Source: a virus
Length of the DNA: 41,035 nt
Strand: one strand, 5' to 3'
Virus record (IMG/VR): IMGVR_UViG_3300048837_000668
Location: 1 to 41,035 of that record
The notes beneath the pieces are model-generated. The model did not search any database. It saw nothing but the letters and a program-made list of their open reading frames with translations, and had not been told where the DNA came from. A program made the position numbers and the translations under genes. Below, piece by piece: positions 13,253-20,212 of the stretch. How positions within the stretch are numbered: position 1 is the first letter of the stretch; every line of letters begins with the position of its first letter.

Positions 13253-13462
13253 ATGGCAGGCACAACAACCGAAAAAGCAGCCGCGCGACTCGACCTCTCT
13301 GAGCGACAGGTCCGCCGGCTCGTCCAGCGGGGGGTGCTCAAGCGCCTCCGCCGTCCGACCGCGAAGGATCGGCAGCGGCTCGGCTGCGCAGCGAACGCGC
13401 ACCTGATTGACGGCGACTCGGTGCTCGCGCTCAAGCGCGCGCGCCGGAAGGCGGGACGGTGA
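13253..13462 (+). CDS. Small MerR/excisionase-type HTH protein
   Basis: 69 residues from ATG 13253. GTTTEKAAARLDLSERQVRR followed by LVQRGVLKRLRR is a clear HTH with the 'erqVrrLvqrGvLkr' second helix and wing of MerR/HTH_17 proteins, and the C-terminus is basic. It is the first gene past attP, while another HTH peptide precedes the integrase, so either could be the directionality factor. In the prophage this gene would be separated from the integrase, which makes the 11685 protein the better candidate. Confidence 0.6.
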   Translation: MAGTTTEKAAARLDLSERQVRRLVQRGVLKRLRRPTAKDRQRLGCAANAHLIDGDSVLALKRARRKAGR

Positions 13463-13923
13463 TCTACGTCCTCGCCGGCTACTTCGCCCTCATGTTGGTG
13501 TCCACCGTGCTGCTGATCCGCCTGCGGCCAGAGTGGGTGCTAACCCGAACCATCCAGTCAAAGGCCAAGGAGGGATGGGAGGAGTACCTCTCACCGGCGG
13601 AGCAGAAGGAATTGGCTCGCACGCGTGAGTACTCGATCCTCTATGTCGCGACTCAACGGGTCTTCCGGGAGGTCGCCCACTATCGGGCGGCAAAGGGTCC
13701 TCCTGAGACGTGGCGATGGGAGTTCCATGCCCACCGGGGTTATGGCGCGGTGGTGGTGTGCGCGTTCTCGCCGCTGGTGCTGCTCCTCGCGTTGCCTGTC
13801 AGCATCGCGATCCGAGCGGCCACCGCCAGCGTGAACAAGCAGGAGAGCGTGCGGGTCAGCTTGGAGCGTGACCTCGCGGCCGCGAGGAAAGAGATCGACG
13901 AATTGTTGCGAGGTGGGTCATGA
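13459..13923 (+). CDS. Two-helix membrane protein with coiled-coil tail
   Basis: 154 residues from GTG 13459 (GTGA overlap). One N-terminal membrane helix (VLAGYFALMLVSTVLLIRL), a soluble middle of about 70 residues (SPAEQKELARTREYSILYVA), a second helix (AVVVCAFSPLVLLLALPVSI) and a charged C-terminal helix (VSLERDLAAARKEIDELLRG) that may form a coiled coil. Not recognised. Envelope proteins in early or prophage-expressed positions are candidates for superinfection exclusion. Confidence 0.5.
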   Translation: MIYVLAGYFALMLVSTVLLIRLRPEWVLTRTIQSKAKEGWEEYLSPAEQKELARTREYSILYVATQRVFREVAHYRAAKGPPETWRWEFHAHRGYGAVVVCAFSPLVLLLALPVSIAIRAATASVNKQESVRVSLERDLAAARKEIDELLRGGS

Positions 13924-14198
13924 GGGCCCGCCACGGAGCCGCCCCCCTCGCGGTGCTGCTCAGCATGCTGGCGAACGCAGCGCCTGCCTCCTCCACACCG
14001 CGGGAGGAGACACCCTGGCGTCGTCGCACGGACTCGACGTCTTCCGGTGTCCCCATCCACGGCCGGGTGAAGGAGCCCGGCCTCACCCTCGGCCGCGCCT
14101 GCAAGGTGCACCGCATCGCGGCGAAGCGGGTGCGGCGGAAGGTCGATGGCGTCAACCGCAAGGTGTGGCTGTGCACGCGCTGTGAGCGTGCGGCATGA
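13920..14198 (+). CDS. Small protein with signal-like N-terminus and CxxC
   Basis: 92 residues from ATG 13920 (ATGA overlap). The start (ARHGAAPLAVLLSMLANAAP) looks like a short signal peptide, but the C-terminal half is strongly basic with a Cys-His pattern (CKVHRIAAKRV, then VWLCTRCERAA) that could bind zinc. These two readings conflict; a cytosolic zinc-ribbon protein with a mis-called start is possible. It ends with an ATGA overlap. Confidence 0.4.
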   Translation: MRARHGAAPLAVLLSMLANAAPASSTPREETPWRRRTDSTSSGVPIHGRVKEPGLTLGRACKVHRIAAKRVRRKVDGVNRKVWLCTRCERAA

Positions 14199-14338
14199 GC
14201 ACGCTCACCGGTCTCGCCGCGGTGGTTGGCCTCCTGTTGCTCAGCTTCATGCTGGTGTTCGGCATGCTGCTCCTCTGGCGCGCGGCAAGCCGGCTCGGGA
14301 AGCCCGATGCTCGCGGAGCTCGGCGGGTGAACCAGTGA
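14195..14338 (+). CDS. Single-pass membrane micro-protein
   Basis: 47 residues from ATG 14195, overlapping the previous stop and the next start (GTGA, 14335-14338). Residues 5-31 form a long hydrophobic helix (LAAVVGLLLLSFMLVFGMLL) followed by a basic tail (RAASRLGKPDARGARR), so an N-out, C-in topology is expected. This is the third membrane micro-protein of the operon; role unknown. Confidence 0.5.
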   Translation: MSTLTGLAAVVGLLLLSFMLVFGMLLLWRAASRLGKPDARGARRVNQ

Positions 14339-14985
14339 TCGACTGGACCACGCGCCCGATCGGGATCTACCCCGTGCCGGAGACACGGCCGTCTGACCGT
14401 CGCAACAGCCCGTTCCGCACCAGCGCGAACGCGGCGATGAACCTGCTCGAGCGTGAGCTGGCAAAGCTCGGTGCGCGCTCGGCGGTGCTCGAGATCGATG
14501 TAAATACTTGGGACCTGCGCCTGGACGGTCGGCTGCGTGCGAACGCCCGTCCGCAGGGTCCTCGCGTCGTGGTCTCTGCCGAGACGAAGCACGGACCGAT
14601 GCAGTGGCCGTGCGACACGTTCCGTCACTACGAAGCCAACATCTACGCGATCGCGCTCACCCTCGAAAAGCTTCGGGCCATCGATCGCTACGGGGTGACG
14701 ACGCACGGCGAGCAGTACACCGGGTGGATCGCCATTCCCGGCGCGACTGGCGCGACGGATCCCGTTGAATCCGCGTGGGAGCTCCTGGTGATGACCGCAG
14801 CTGGTGAGCACGCCAGCGCCCTGCCCCAACACGCACGCACGCGCCAGTCGGCACTGCAGCACTTCCGTGAGGCGGCAAAGTTCGCGCACCCCGACGCCGG
14901 CGGTACCACTGAGCGGTTCGACGCGATCGTGCGAGCGCGCGACACCATCCTGAACAGCCTGGACACGAATGGAGCGGGACGATGA
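14335..14985 (+). CDS. Early protein with C-terminal J-domain-like segment
   Basis: 216 residues from GTG 14335 (GTGA overlap). Residues about 172-210 read SALQHFREAAKFAHPDAGG and then a helix (FDAIVRARDTIL). A helix, the HPD tripeptide (185-187) followed by GG, and a closing helix are the heart of a DnaJ J-domain, which stimulates the ATPase of the Hsp70 chaperone DnaK. The first 150 residues are alpha/beta and unrecognised, with an acidic patch and a WPCDTF motif. Several phages carry such J-like proteins, perhaps to recruit host DnaK to replication complexes, as lambda does through P. The HPD match is seen; the function is inferred. Confidence 0.6.
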   Translation: MIDWTTRPIGIYPVPETRPSDRRNSPFRTSANAAMNLLERELAKLGARSAVLEIDVNTWDLRLDGRLRANARPQGPRVVVSAETKHGPMQWPCDTFRHYEANIYAIALTLEKLRAIDRYGVTTHGEQYTGWIAIPGATGATDPVESAWELLVMTAAGEHASALPQHARTRQSALQHFREAAKFAHPDAGGTTERFDAIVRARDTILNSLDTNGAGR

Positions 14986-15587
14986 GCGAGCGGGAGATTA
15001 CGGCGGGGCGGAATGGCGGGCGTGAGTCGGCTCTGCGGCGTTGGGCGCTGAAGGTCAAGCTGCCATGCGATGGTGCCAACGGCTGCTGGGAGTGGATGGG
15101 CGCAACCGTTGGAAAGCGAGGCACTCGTCGTAGCTATGGGCAGATCTCCGTCAATCGGAGGACGGTGTTGGCCCACCGGTACTCCTACGAGCGATTTGTC
15201 GGGCCTATTCCGGCTGGACTTCAGTTGGACCACTTGTGCAGAAACCCAGCTTGCGTCAATCCGGCTCACCTGGAGGCCGTAACGCAGCGGACCAACATCC
15301 TGCGTGGTGAAAGCCCCTGCGCTCGCAATGCGTCAATGACGCATTGCCCCTGCGGGCTGGCGCTCAAAGGCAAAAACCTGTACGTCGCCCCGGATGGATC
15401 TCGGCGATGCGTTGAGTGCCGCAAGCAATTGGCGAGGCGTAGGCACGCCGAAAGGACGAGAGAAGATCCTAGCTACCGGGCCGCAAAAGCTCGGCGGAGG
15501 CGTGAAGTCTTGGCGCGCAAGCGTCATCGGCGTACCGACCTCGACGTGGTGGAGCGCGTGCGGAAGGGGGTGGCCCGTGGCGAGTGA
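14982..15587 (+). CDS. HNH homing-type endonuclease
   Basis: 201 residues from ATG 14982 (ATGA overlap). The central segment contains TVLAHRYSYERFVGPIPAG and then LDHLCRNPACVNPAHLEAV (82-100), the HNH_3 layout in which 'LDHlCrNp.CvNP.HLe' supplies His and Asn metal and catalytic residues. Two Cys pairs follow (HCPCG near 121-125, CVEC at 143-146), a likely zinc ribbon, then a basic helical tail (ARRRHAERTRE). It is free-standing with lower G+C and less biased codons than its neighbours, so it is probably a mobile endonuclease gene inserted in the early operon. Nicking or double-strand cutting near an intron-less homing site is its expected activity. Confidence 0.85.
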   Translation: MSEREITAGRNGGRESALRRWALKVKLPCDGANGCWEWMGATVGKRGTRRSYGQISVNRRTVLAHRYSYERFVGPIPAGLQLDHLCRNPACVNPAHLEAVTQRTNILRGESPCARNASMTHCPCGLALKGKNLYVAPDGSRRCVECRKQLARRRHAERTREDPSYRAAKARRRREVLARKRHRRTDLDVVERVRKGVARGE

Positions 15588-15816
15588 GCGGAGGGAGTTC
15601 GCGCTTTCGACGTTCGACTCGGCAGAGTGGGGGCCTGTCCCGATGCTCTCGCTCTCCGATGGCGTGAACGATTTCGTGCGCGAACCGGGTGGCAACTGGT
15701 GGCACCTCCTCCCGCCTTCACTGCGTGGGGAGTTTGACAACGATGCGTTCAGCGCGGCCCACTTGACCGACGAACTCAACGCGGCGCTGGCCGCACTGGA
15801 GTCCCCCGATGCCTGA
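15577..15816 (+). CDS. Small early protein, unknown
   Basis: 79 residues from GTG 15577, preceded by GGAAGGGGG; it overlaps the HNH gene end by 11 bases. The protein has Trp and Phe residues across a hydrophobic pattern (FALSTFDSAEWGPVPMLSLS, NDFVREPGGNWWHLLPP). Not recognised. The next start lies within its last codons. Confidence 0.4.
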   Translation: MASERREFALSTFDSAEWGPVPMLSLSDGVNDFVREPGGNWWHLLPPSLRGEFDNDAFSAAHLTDELNAALAALESPDA

Positions 15817-16192
15817 GCGCGTGGAGTTGGCGAGGCCGTTCGCGGTGGTGGCGGGAGACGGCGGGATCTCGGCCTTTGACACCGAGGCCGAGGCGCAAGA
15901 GAGGGCGACCCGGTGGGGCAAGCATTGCGCCGACGATGGCCCCTGTCTCGTCGTGCGCCTGACCGCCGAGCGGGTCGAGGAGCCGCTCCCCGAGGCCAAG
16001 AGCGGGTGGGAATGGGATGCCTGCAAGGACCACGATGGCGACGTACTGGTGCGCCGGAAGGTCAAGGGAGCGATGCGCCCCTATATCTGGGTCGCTCTGG
16101 CGGACCCCGACAAGAGTGCATGGGAAGAACTCGTCCCTCCCTGCGACCACGCGCACGTCGCGGCCCTGCTGCGGCGAGAGGGGGTGGAGTGA
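15809..16192 (+). CDS. Early protein of unknown function
   Basis: 127 residues from ATG 15809. Opening 'RPFAVVAGDGGISAFDTEAEAQ' looks like a small alpha/beta fold, and there are aromatic and acidic patches (GWEWDACKDHDGDVLVRRKV). Proteins with this kind of short modular alpha/beta unit ('Ead/Ea22-like') are common in early operons of temperate phages and have no known activity. It ends in a one-base overlap (TGATG) with the next gene. Confidence 0.4.
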   Translation: MPERVELARPFAVVAGDGGISAFDTEAEAQERATRWGKHCADDGPCLVVRLTAERVEEPLPEAKSGWEWDACKDHDGDVLVRRKVKGAMRPYIWVALADPDKSAWEELVPPCDHAHVAALLRREGVE

Positions 16193-16497
16193 TGTCCGGT
16201 GGATCGTATGACTACGCCTACGGGCGGGTCGCAGAAATGGCGGATCGGCTAGAGGGGAACTCCCCCGACTCTCCCGAGCGGATGGCGTTCGTCGCCCATC
16301 TCCGCAAGGTGGCGAAGGCGATGCGCGACATCGAGTGGGTGGACAGTAGCGACAAGTCGCCGGGAGACGAGATGGCCGCGATCATGGAGTGTGTCACGGA
16401 GGCGGAGGTGTTGGACGCCGCCACGGCACGAGCCGAATCGGCTCTGGCTACCCTGACCTCGGCACTGGAAGCCGTTCGTGGGGTGCCCGATGCGTGA
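16192..16497 (+). CDS. Conserved 'SGGSYDYAY' phage protein
   Basis: 101 residues from ATG 16192. The start MSGGSYDYAYGRVAEMADRL and the middle VAKAMRDIEWVDSSDKSPGD match a widespread small phage and plasmid protein ('MSGGSydY.y..v..ma..L.......R..F..HL..va.ALhDIEWvdSsD...G'), for which I know no function. Its occurrence across unrelated phages suggests a general early role. The stop falls just past the next start. Confidence 0.65.
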   Translation: MSGGSYDYAYGRVAEMADRLEGNSPDSPERMAFVAHLRKVAKAMRDIEWVDSSDKSPGDEMAAIMECVTEAEVLDAATARAESALATLTSALEAVRGVPDA

Positions 16498-16825
16498 CCT
16501 GAGCGCCGAGGAGAGGGAGGCGCTGAACGAGGTAGCCCGTGAGTGGGGCTATGAGCACATCCATGAGCACTTCGCTGAGATCGTGGCTGATGTGCTCGCC
16601 GCCGTGCCCCGGTTGCGCGAGGTCGAGGGGATGGGGGTGCGCGAGGACTTCGCGTGGAAGGTCCGGTCCCCGGATGGCCGACTGGAGAGCAAGGCCAATG
16701 AGACGGCGGCGCGAGAGTACGCCGACTGGCTGAACGCCACCTACGGCCCCGGCCACCACGCGGTGCGTCTCGCCGTGGTCGAGGTCGCCACCCCCACCCC
16801 GGAGGCGCACGATGGCGACGAGTGA
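16490..16825 (+). CDS. Early protein of unknown function
   Basis: 111 residues from ATG 16490; an in-frame ATG at 16478 would add four. The N-terminal half is a pair of helices rich in Glu (LSAEEREALNEVAREWGYEH, HFAEIVADVLAAVPRLREVE). The rest is a strand-helix-strand unit (FAWKVRSPDGRLESKANETA, YADWLNATYGPGHHAVRLAV). It resembles modular Ead-type early proteins. It overlaps the next gene by 14 bases. Confidence 0.45.
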   Translation: MRDLSAEEREALNEVAREWGYEHIHEHFAEIVADVLAAVPRLREVEGMGVREDFAWKVRSPDGRLESKANETAAREYADWLNATYGPGHHAVRLAVVEVATPTPEAHDGDE

Positions 16826-17357
16826 GCGAGTGAGTAAGTGCGAATTGTGCGGCGAGCCGATGCCGCCAAACGAGCAGATGTTCAAGATCCACGGCTACTC
16901 TGGTCCGTGCCCGAAGCCCGTTTCCCCCACCCCTCCCCCGGCGCGGGGGGAGGAGGACAAGCGCGTGAGGGCGATCGCCGAAGATGGTTCGCGTGTCGAG
17001 TACGAAGCGCTCGAAGTCTGCGAGGACGGCAAGACCCGCGTCTACAGCCGGGAAGCCCGCACCCTTGCCCGCCGGGTGCTGGAACTGGAGTCCACCCTCA
17101 CCGCGACCGAGGCGCGCCTGGCGGAAGCGGAGAACACCGCCAAGGGGCTCGGCATCGCCTTGGGTGAGGCGCTGTCCCAACGCGACGCCGCCGTGGCGAT
17201 TGCGAGGGAGGCGGTGGACGGGATGGAGGAGTTGCCTGCTGTGCCGACGACCACGCCAAGGTCGTGCTTGTCCGCGCCTCCCTCGCCCGCGTCAGGGAAT
17301 GGAGGGGGGTGTGAGCCAGCCCCTCACCCTCGACCAGGTGCGCGAGATCATCCGTGA
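16812..17357 (+). CDS. Early protein with N-terminal zinc motif, probably frameshifted near its end
   Basis: 181 residues as read. CELCGEPMPPNEQMFKIHGY with a later 'GPCPKP' suggests a small zinc-binding head. Residues about 75-140 are a coiled-coil-like helix (LARRVLELESTLTATEARLA, EAENTAKGLGIALGEALSQRD). After about residue 140 the sequence turns into a low-complexity Pro/Gly tail that overlaps the next gene by 47 bases. In the -1 frame the same DNA encodes CCADDHAKVVLVRASLARVR and ends at TGA 17312-17314, in a GTGA overlap with the next start like nearly every junction in this operon. A one-base deletion or assembly error between about 17222 and 17240 is the best explanation. Confidence 0.5.
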   Translation: MATSERVSKCELCGEPMPPNEQMFKIHGYSGPCPKPVSPTPPPARGEEDKRVRAIAEDGSRVEYEALEVCEDGKTRVYSREARTLARRVLELESTLTATEARLAEAENTAKGLGIALGEALSQRDAAVAIAREAVDGMEELPAVPTTTPRSCLSAPPSPASGNGGGCEPAPHPRPGARDHP

Positions 17358-17532
17358 GCGCGTCGCCGAGCACCCGTTGCCATCGGTGGTCACCTTCGCG
17401 AAGGCTACCGGCTGCACGGCGGAGCACGTCCAGGCGGTGCTCGACGGCAAGCGGGGACCGAGCTGGAAGCTCCTCCGCGCGGTCGGTCTCACCCGGCGCG
17501 CCCCGCCGGCGCACTACTGGAGGGTCCGGTGA
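17311..17532 (+). CDS. Small helix-turn-helix-like protein
   Basis: 73 residues from GTG 17311, with a strong GGAGGGG just upstream. TLDQVREIIRERVAEHPLPS is a helix. ATGCTAEHVQAVLDGKRGPS and WKLLRAVGLTR then fit an XRE-like pattern, with a turn and recognition helix followed by 'GkR.Ps..lL.alGl'. It may bind DNA as a short regulator. The stop overlaps the next start (GTGA, 17529-17532). Confidence 0.5.
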   Translation: MSQPLTLDQVREIIRERVAEHPLPSVVTFAKATGCTAEHVQAVLDGKRGPSWKLLRAVGLTRRAPPAHYWRVR

Positions 17533-17987
17533 CGCCCCCGATGCCAGAGCACATCGAGGCCGAGATCGTGGAGCAGCTGCGCCGCGGTGTTCCGCGCATG
17601 CGACTCGCTGCCCGCTTCGGTTACAGCGACCGGAAGATCCGTCGCATCGCCAACACGCACGGCATCCCTGCGATCGCCGGGGCCCCCTCGCTCGATCGCC
17701 AGCTCCTGCCGAGCACCATGGCCGCCACGGAGGAGGAGCGTCGGGAACGCCGTCGGCTGTCCGATCGCCTCTACAAGGAGCGACTGCGTGAGCGGGAACG
17801 CCAGCAGCGCAACACGCGCCCTGCGCACTGGGGTCAGCCGCGCAGCGAGACGCCCGTTCAAGATCTCGCCGCGGGGCTCGCGTCGTGGCGATGCCACTGC
17901 GGCCGGGTCCAGTCGGGGACGCACTGCGCTGGTGGGCACGAAGCGCCATGGGTGCCGCTCACCAAGCCCCTCGAGGGAATGCAATGA
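17529..17987 (+). CDS. HTH protein with C-terminal zinc-like cluster
   Basis: 152 residues from GTG 17529 (GTGA overlap). The N-terminal third (EHIEAEIVEQLRRGVPRMRL, AARFGYSDRKIRRIANTHGI) is a resolvase-like HTH ('G....rlA.rfg.S...irrIa'). A strongly charged middle helix (EEERRERRRLSDRLYKERLR) follows, then a Cys/His cluster (WRCHCGRVQSGTHCAGGH) likely to bind zinc. A DNA-binding early regulator is the natural inference; no named family. It ends in an ATGA overlap. Confidence 0.5.
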   Translation: MTPPMPEHIEAEIVEQLRRGVPRMRLAARFGYSDRKIRRIANTHGIPAIAGAPSLDRQLLPSTMAATEEERRERRRLSDRLYKERLRERERQQRNTRPAHWGQPRSETPVQDLAAGLASWRCHCGRVQSGTHCAGGHEAPWVPLTKPLEGMQ

Positions 17988-18205
17988 CGACGGCGGACGC
18001 TCTCGCTGAGGCCCGTCGCATTCTCGGGCCCCGGGCTCGGGTCTCCGATGAATTCGGCGTCTGTGTGGTCACCAGGCACGATATGAACGAGGCGGGATTC
18101 AGCTACCAGAAGGAATACGGCCGCGGCACCACCTGGGCGATCGCGCTCAACGCTGCAGCCAGAACGTATGCCGAGATGCGGAAGCATCCGAAGAGGAGTG
18201 CCTGA
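17984..18205 (+). CDS. Small early protein, unknown
   Basis: 73 residues from ATG 17984. Alpha/beta pattern (ADALAEARRILGPRARVSDE, GVCVVTRHDM, TTWAIALNAAARTYAEMRKH) without a recognised motif. It shares one base (TGATG) with the HNH gene that follows. Confidence 0.45.
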   Translation: MTTADALAEARRILGPRARVSDEFGVCVVTRHDMNEAGFSYQKEYGRGTTWAIALNAAARTYAEMRKHPKRSA

Positions 18206-18777
18206 TGAGGCGATCGCTGTCCAAGCGCCTTCGGTTCGAAGTGTTCAAGCGAGATGGGTTCCGCTGCATGTACTGCGGGCAGCGGCCACCAGAGGTGGTG
18301 CTCGTCGTGGATCACGTGGTGCCCGTCAAGGAGGGAGGAGGCGACGAGGCCGCCAACCTGGTCACCTCCTGCTTCAACTGCAACGCAGGCAAGGGAGCGG
18401 TGCCATTGGAATCGGTGCCGCCAGCATTCGATGAGATGGCGATCGCCGAGGCGATGCAGGAGATCGGCGAGCGGCGGATTGCACTGAAGGCTCAGTCCGC
18501 TGCCGTTGAGCAGGACCGCGTTGAGACCGAAGAAGCCGTTCAGTGTGTCTACAACTGGTGGATTGAGGAGTTCTCGGTGCAGGGCGCGGATCTCTTCAAG
18601 CCCGACTCGGTTCGCACTTGGCTCAGGTTAGGGCGGCCAATGAGCGAGATGTACAACGCGATCGTAGTGACAAGACGAAAGTGGGAGCGAGGGAATTACG
18701 AAATGTGCCCCTCGATGCTCTGGCCGTACCTCTGTGGTGTGATGTGGTCTACGATCAAAGGGAAGCACCAGCGATGA
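18205..18777 (+). CDS. HNH endonuclease fused to a phage-type helical C-terminus
   Basis: 190 residues from ATG 18205. The first 60 residues hold a classical HNH: FEVFKRDGFRCMYCGQRPP, then VDHVVPVKEGGGDEAANLVT and CFNCNAGKG. Two CxxC pairs bind structural zinc, and the DH pair (VVDH), the Asn of ANLV and the terminal His-like position form the beta-beta-alpha-metal site. The C-terminal 110 residues (QEIGERRIALKAQSAAVEQD, VRTWLRLGRPMSEMYNAIVV) are helical. Such HNH proteins directly ahead of DUF1376 replication genes are common in temperate siphophages and may process DNA at replication or packaging. It overlaps the next gene by 4 bases. Confidence 0.85.
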   Translation: MRRSLSKRLRFEVFKRDGFRCMYCGQRPPEVVLVVDHVVPVKEGGGDEAANLVTSCFNCNAGKGAVPLESVPPAFDEMAIAEAMQEIGERRIALKAQSAAVEQDRVETEEAVQCVYNWWIEEFSVQGADLFKPDSVRTWLRLGRPMSEMYNAIVVTRRKWERGNYEMCPSMLWPYLCGVMWSTIKGKHQR

Positions 18778-19670
18778 CGATTCCAAGCAAGAAGCTCAAG
18801 AAGCCCGCCTATCAGTGGTATCCTGGCGACTTCTGCGTCGATGAGCCCGTGCTGCTGATGTCCCTTGAGGAGGAGGGCGCGTATCGCCGACTGCTGGACC
18901 ACCAGTGGCTGCACGGTAGCGTGCCGCGGGACATCCGGCAGCTCGCGGCCATCTGCAAGGGGATCACGCTGGCCCGCATGAAGCGGGTGTGGCAGGCCGT
19001 GGGACCGTGTTTCCCGCCTTCGCCGGACGACCCTGAGCGGCTGCAGAATCGTCGCCTCGAACGCCAGCGCGTGCAGGATCAGGAGTACCGAAAGGCCATG
19101 GTGAACTCCGGTCAGGCGGGTGCGCAGAAGCGATGGGGTAAGCGCGGCAAGGCGACCAAGAGTGAGGCGAAGGACGATAGCCACCCTAATAGCCACCCTA
19201 ATGGGGTGGCTACGCAGAGGCCAATAGCCTCGGATAGCTCTTCATCTTCACCTTCTGTAGAACCTTCTCCAACAGCTAAAGCTGTTGTCGAAGGTCCCCC
19301 GCGAGGCGATGGCGGTGCCATCGCCAACGGCGCCGACGACGGCGCGACCGTACCTGGCTGGGGCGAGTGGTGCAACCGCGTGCCTGAGCACCTCCGGCCA
19401 GCCGTGGATGGCGCCGTACGTGCCGCCCAGAACCCTGCCGCGATTCAGCGGGAGCTCGTCGGGCTCACGGAGCCGATCACCGGCGGTGCCGCGTACCCGC
19501 CGACCGTGGTAGCGCAGGCGCTGCACGAACTGGCCGTAGCAGGCGGGAGGGTCACCTCGGCGGCATTGCGCAGCTTCTGCCGACGCATCGTGACGGACGG
19601 AGCGAAGGGTGGCAGCGACGGGCTCTCGCCAGGTGAACGCGTACTGCGCATGCTGGGAGATGCGGCATGA
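18774..19670 (+). CDS. DUF1376-type replication initiation protein
   Basis: 298 residues from ATG 18774 (ATGA overlap). Residues about 8-115 carry the DUF1376 pattern: YQWYPGDFCVDEPVLLMSLE, EGAYRRLLDHQWLHGSVPRD, IRQLAAICKG, then 'F.......L.N.RLE....'. This winged-helix-like domain is found in phage replication and primosomal proteins. A charged segment and a Ser/Pro-rich linker (about 135-175) follow, then a C-terminal helical domain (VPEHLRPAVDGAVRAAQNPA, PPTVVAQALHELAVAGGRVT). The linker DNA holds tandem repeats and a long hairpin, much as lambda's origin lies inside gene O. Followed by two loader-like genes, it probably recognises the phage origin and helps load the host helicase. Confidence 0.75.
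   Translation: MTIPSKKLKKPAYQWYPGDFCVDEPVLLMSLEEEGAYRRLLDHQWLHGSVPRDIRQLAAICKGITLARMKRVWQAVGPCFPPSPDDPERLQNRRLERQRVQDQEYRKAMVNSGQAGAQKRWGKRGKATKSEAKDDSHPNSHPNGVATQRPIASDSSSSSPSVEPSPTAKAVVEGPPRGDGGAIANGADDGATVPGWGEWCNRVPEHLRPAVDGAVRAAQNPAAIQRELVGLTEPITGGAAYPPTVVAQALHELAVAGGRVTSAALRSFCRRIVTDGAKGGSDGLSPGERVLRMLGDAA
19177..19295. other. Candidate replication origin inside the replication gene
   Basis: ATAGCCACCCTA occurs as two perfect tandem copies (19177-19188, 19189-19200), followed by an inverted partial copy GGGTGGCTA (19204-19212). Further on, ACCTTC-TCC-AACAGCT pairs with AGCTGTT-GTC-GAAGGT around a 2-base loop (19262-19295): 13 of 16 positions pair. The stretch between has noticeably lower G+C than its surroundings. 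Iterons next to an AT-richer hairpin in the linker of an initiator gene are typical of phage origins. Confidence 0.5.
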
Positions 19671-20212
19671 GCCCGGAATCATTCCGGCAAGGGATCGCCC
19701 TCCTCGCAGAGGCGTACCCACACCGCACGGTGTCTCCCGCGACCCTGTCGCTCTACCGCGAGATGCTCGCCGACCTCACCGACGCGGAGTGGGAGCGTGC
19801 GGTGAAGACCCACCTGCGCACCGCGAAGTTCTTCCCGGCGATCGCCGAGCTTCTGGAGCACGCGAAGCCGACGCCCACCGTGAACGACGTCGGGCAACTG
19901 TTCGCCCGGGTCGAGCTCAGGGCGTTGAACGGCAAGGGCTTCGACGCGATCGAGGCCGAGTTCGGAACCGCGGTCGGCAAGGCGATCCTTGCGATCGGCG
20001 GCATCACGCAGCTGCGTCAGCTCGAGCGGTCCACCGATCGCGCCTTCGCCCTGAAGGGCTTCACCGCCGCACTCGCTGAGCAGCACCGCGACGATCTGCT
20101 CGAGCCACTGCTCGGCCCCGCACCCAAGCGCCTAGAGGGTCTCGTGCAGCAGACCGCCAAGGTGCTCGCCTTCCCCACCTCTCGCACCAAGCCACCGGAG
20201 CGTGCCTCATGA
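19667..20212 (+). CDS. Putative helicase loader or replisome-organiser protein
   Basis: 181 residues from ATG 19667 (ATGA overlap). The start (ESFRQGIALLAEAYPHRTVS, TLSLYREMLADLTDAEWERA, VKTHLRTAKFFPAIAELLEH) matches the pattern of G39P-like replicative helicase inhibitor/loader N-terminal domains: 'l.......yp...l....l..y...L.dl....f..av......s.kfpPtiaEl'. The remainder is helical. No Walker motif, so it is not an ATPase loader of the DnaC type. It overlaps the next gene by 4 bases. Confidence 0.6.
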   Translation: MSPESFRQGIALLAEAYPHRTVSPATLSLYREMLADLTDAEWERAVKTHLRTAKFFPAIAELLEHAKPTPTVNDVGQLFARVELRALNGKGFDAIEAEFGTAVGKAILAIGGITQLRQLERSTDRAFALKGFTAALAEQHRDDLLEPLLGPAPKRLEGLVQQTAKVLAFPTSRTKPPERAS

